Below, in pieces: positions 62,672 to 64,000 of a DNA stretch of 64,000 nt (within the stretch, counting starts at the first letter, position 1; every line of letters starts with the position of its first letter). The DNA is from Bacteriovoracales bacterium (GTDB lineage: Bacteria > Bdellovibrionota > Bacteriovoracia > Bacteriovoracales > Bacteriovoracaceae). The translations under genes and the position numbers were made by a program. The notes beneath the pieces are model-generated. The model was not told the DNA's origin and made no database searches. It was given only the letters and a program-made list of their open reading frames with translations. The stretch covers positions 1 through 64,000 of the forward strand of contig JASBRV010000067.1 of NCBI GenBank assembly GCA_030149295.1, written 5' to 3'.

Positions 62672-62756
62672 AATGTCCTCCTTTCATTAATAGTAGAAAG
62701 GATAGGTCAAAGCATACGAGCTGAAAAGGTGGAGGCTTTATACAAAAATTAAAACT

Positions 62757-63098
62757 CTAGTCTAAGAACTCTTGCGTTCCCATTTGCTCACTTGTGGTCA
62801 TTCTATCCCCTTCACGACGGCCAGTTTCATCATTGAGGTGGTTAATGATAGTGAATTCGTAGTCACTGACCATGGCCTGAACAAGTTCACTTTGAGGGAT
62901 GTTCAGAATCGTTTTCAAGTCCCCTAAGGCCTTGAGAGGGATTGAACAAATTCCTCTTTCAACGTTGGAGACGAATTGACCATTTTTGTAGCCAAGTAAA
63001 TTTGACAACTCTACTTGGCTAAGTTTTTTGGGGTGAAGAAGACGATACTTTTTCACCAGATCTGCAATGTGAGTAAAACATCTATTCTTTGATTTCAT
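62757..63098 (-). CDS. XRE-family HTH transcriptional regulator
   Basis: 113 residues. HTH_3 region at about 12-75: KLSQVELSNLLGYKNGQFVSNVERGICSIPLKALGDLKTIL, with the usual Q-x-x-L, turn and N-x-E-x-G. C-terminal tail (MVSDYEFTIINHLNDETGRRE) is unassigned. No clear ribosome site before the ATG. Target genes unknown. Confidence 0.85.
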   Translation of the reverse strand: MKSKNRCFTHIADLVKKYRLLHPKKLSQVELSNLLGYKNGQFVSNVERGICSIPLKALGDLKTILNIPQSELVQAMVSDYEFTIINHLNDETGRREGDRMTTSEQMGTQEFLD

Positions 63099-63231
63099 AA
63101 AAATAGGATATCTTTAGGCCACATACCAAATCAAGGTATCAAGAATAGACTCAATAAATGTCTAACTAATTGCTGTTCAGTTGTAAAGATTTCCAAATAC
63201 TTATAAACAGCAAACAATGAAGCAAAAGTTT

Positions 63232-64000
63232 TTACTGAGTGTTCAAGAGTCTTCTTTTAAGTTCAGCTTTAAACTTAATGTCGTGATATTTATTCACTTG
63301 TCCGTGAATTTTTTTAGGATCAAAATTCTGCATGCTATCATATATATTTCTTAAGGATCCTTCTTCGGAAAGATCCAAATCGTTTTTCAAAACACCTGGC
63401 CCTGAAATAAAATCATGTGCCTCACTCTCGGGTGGCAACCAAACGGGTGTGCCTGTACTAAGACACTCTAAGGCTTTAGTTGGAAAACCCATTCTTTGTT
63501 GAGAAATCATACCACGAGAGGCAGCTAATAAAGGTGCTAACTCGCCAGAACAGCGAACACCATAGAAGGCATCATCCTGTTCCTTAAGCACTTTTAAGTG
63601 TTCATCTTGACCAAAGAACTTGTACTTGATTCCCTCTTTTTTAGCTTTTGCCATAAAGCTTTTGGCCTGCTCGGTATTAAAACTCTCAGCATCAATACAA
63701 AGGAAATCGTTGGGAAAAGCTTTTCTCGTGGCTTCAGGAAAAAGAGGAAAATCAGTAGCCTTAAAAAAAGGACTCATAACGGAAACATTATCGTGCTTTT
63801 TCGACCAGAATTCTTTTTCTTTATCATTAAGAACCCAAAGTTCATCCGCTTGTTTGAGTTTTTTCTGGGCCCAACTTTCTACATAGCCCCTAAAGATTTT
63901 TTCTCTTAAAAACTTTGGTTTTCTTTGATTGAAAACATTTTCAATTAAATAAGTTATCTGCTTCGTCTTATCACACTTCGCTATTCCTTGAGAAAAACCA
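63232..64000 (-). CDS. Glycosyltransferase (group 1-like), truncated by window end
   Basis: The track starts at 63777, but the frame is open to the window edge and reads on sensibly (e.g. RGYVESWAQKKLKQADELWVLNDKEKEFW), so the gene begins beyond base 64000. The visible part is a GT-B C-terminal half: FKFFGQDEHLKVLKE-like KYKFFGQDEHLKVLK, SGELAPLLAASRGMISQQRMGFPTKALECLSTGTPVWLPP with the sugar-nucleotide-binding Glu in GFPTKALECLSTGTPV. Likely adds sugars to surface polysaccharide or lipid; acceptor unknown. Ends without an obvious terminator, 134 bases from the XRE gene. Confidence 0.78.
   Translation of the reverse strand, partial: GFSQGIAKCDKTKQITYLIENVFNQRKPKFLREKIFRGYVESWAQKKLKQADELWVLNDKEKEFWSKKHDNVSVMSPFFKATDFPLFPEATRKAFPNDFLCIDAESFNTEQAKSFMAKAKKEGIKYKFFGQDEHLKVLKEQDDAFYGVRCSGELAPLLAASRGMISQQRMGFPTKALECLSTGTPVWLPPESEAHDFISGPGVLKNDLDLSEEGSLRNIYDSMQNFDPKKIHGQVNKYHDIKFKAELKRRLLNTQ

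Noticed and set aside
1-64000. tRNA, rRNA, CRISPR arrays, insertion sequences, prophage genes or defence systems
   Set aside because: Intergenic gaps were read on both strands and none of these was recognised; no transposase, integrase or Cas-like protein appears in the ORF track.

Overview
The window is a stretch of ordinary-looking chromosome from a Gram-negative bacterium of moderately low GC. It has an outer-membrane TonB-dependent receptor, periplasmic binding proteins, lipoproteins and a TonB/ExbB/ExbD system. Several features suggest a Bdellovibrionota (Bacteriovorax/Halobacteriovorax-like) relative: two secreted subtilisins, an AmpG-type muropeptide importer, PilZ proteins including one with a FliG C-terminal domain, degenerate prepilins, and many orphan secreted or Cys-rich small proteins. 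This placement is inference; there is no rRNA in the window. I saw no tRNA, rRNA, CRISPR array, insertion sequence or prophage.

Layout. 1-5 kb: truncated lytic transglycosylase, membrane PilZ protein, SDR, photolyase, and a secreted protein that may be amidoligase-like. 5-16 kb: MgtE, an RlmI-type methyltransferase, a class V aminotransferase, a two-component pair, a DEDDh exonuclease, subtilisin plus pyroglutamyl peptidase, and Tas. 16-25 kb: a Cys-motif protein with a folded leader RNA, S21, FabH, MAPEG, three prepilin-like genes, AlkB, and an Hsp20 operon with an upstream palindrome. 25-33 kb: a glycine-zipper protein, an orphan structured RNA with a 20-codon ORF, a cysS-ACMSD-nth operon, TrxR-like and Prx-Grx proteins, and a PP2C-cNMP fusion. 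33-38 kb: a YbjT-like protein, the PilZ-FliG_C fusion and AmpG. 38-46 kb: TonB-dependent receptor followed by a TonB2-type energising operon (DUF3450, TtpC, ExbB, ExbD, TonB, TPR). 46-53 kb: L25, a half EamA protein, a tandem QueD-like protein divergent from FolE2, a PA-domain subtilisin lipoprotein, and RmuC. 53-64 kb: an AapJQMP-type amino-acid importer whose binding-protein gene is separated from the permease/ATPase genes by an opposite-strand operon (CxxCH protein, lipoprotein, RND exporter). The window ends with an FMN reductase, an XRE regulator and a truncated glycosyltransferase.

How the genes fit together. Secreted proteases, the pyroglutamyl peptidase, the Aap importer, AmpG and the TonB system form a coherent set for degrading external protein and peptidoglycan and taking up the products. 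The most unusual noncoding signal is at 26.1-26.45 kb: an orphan plus-strand unit with an extended three-part stem, four copies of the palindrome TCATGA, a strong ribosome site on a 20-codon ORF, and a terminator. Two other regulatory candidates stand out: the hairpin leader at 15.9 kb behind an extended -10 promoter, and an 8-9-8 palindrome upstream of the Hsp20 operon whose geometry resembles CIRCE but whose sequence does not.
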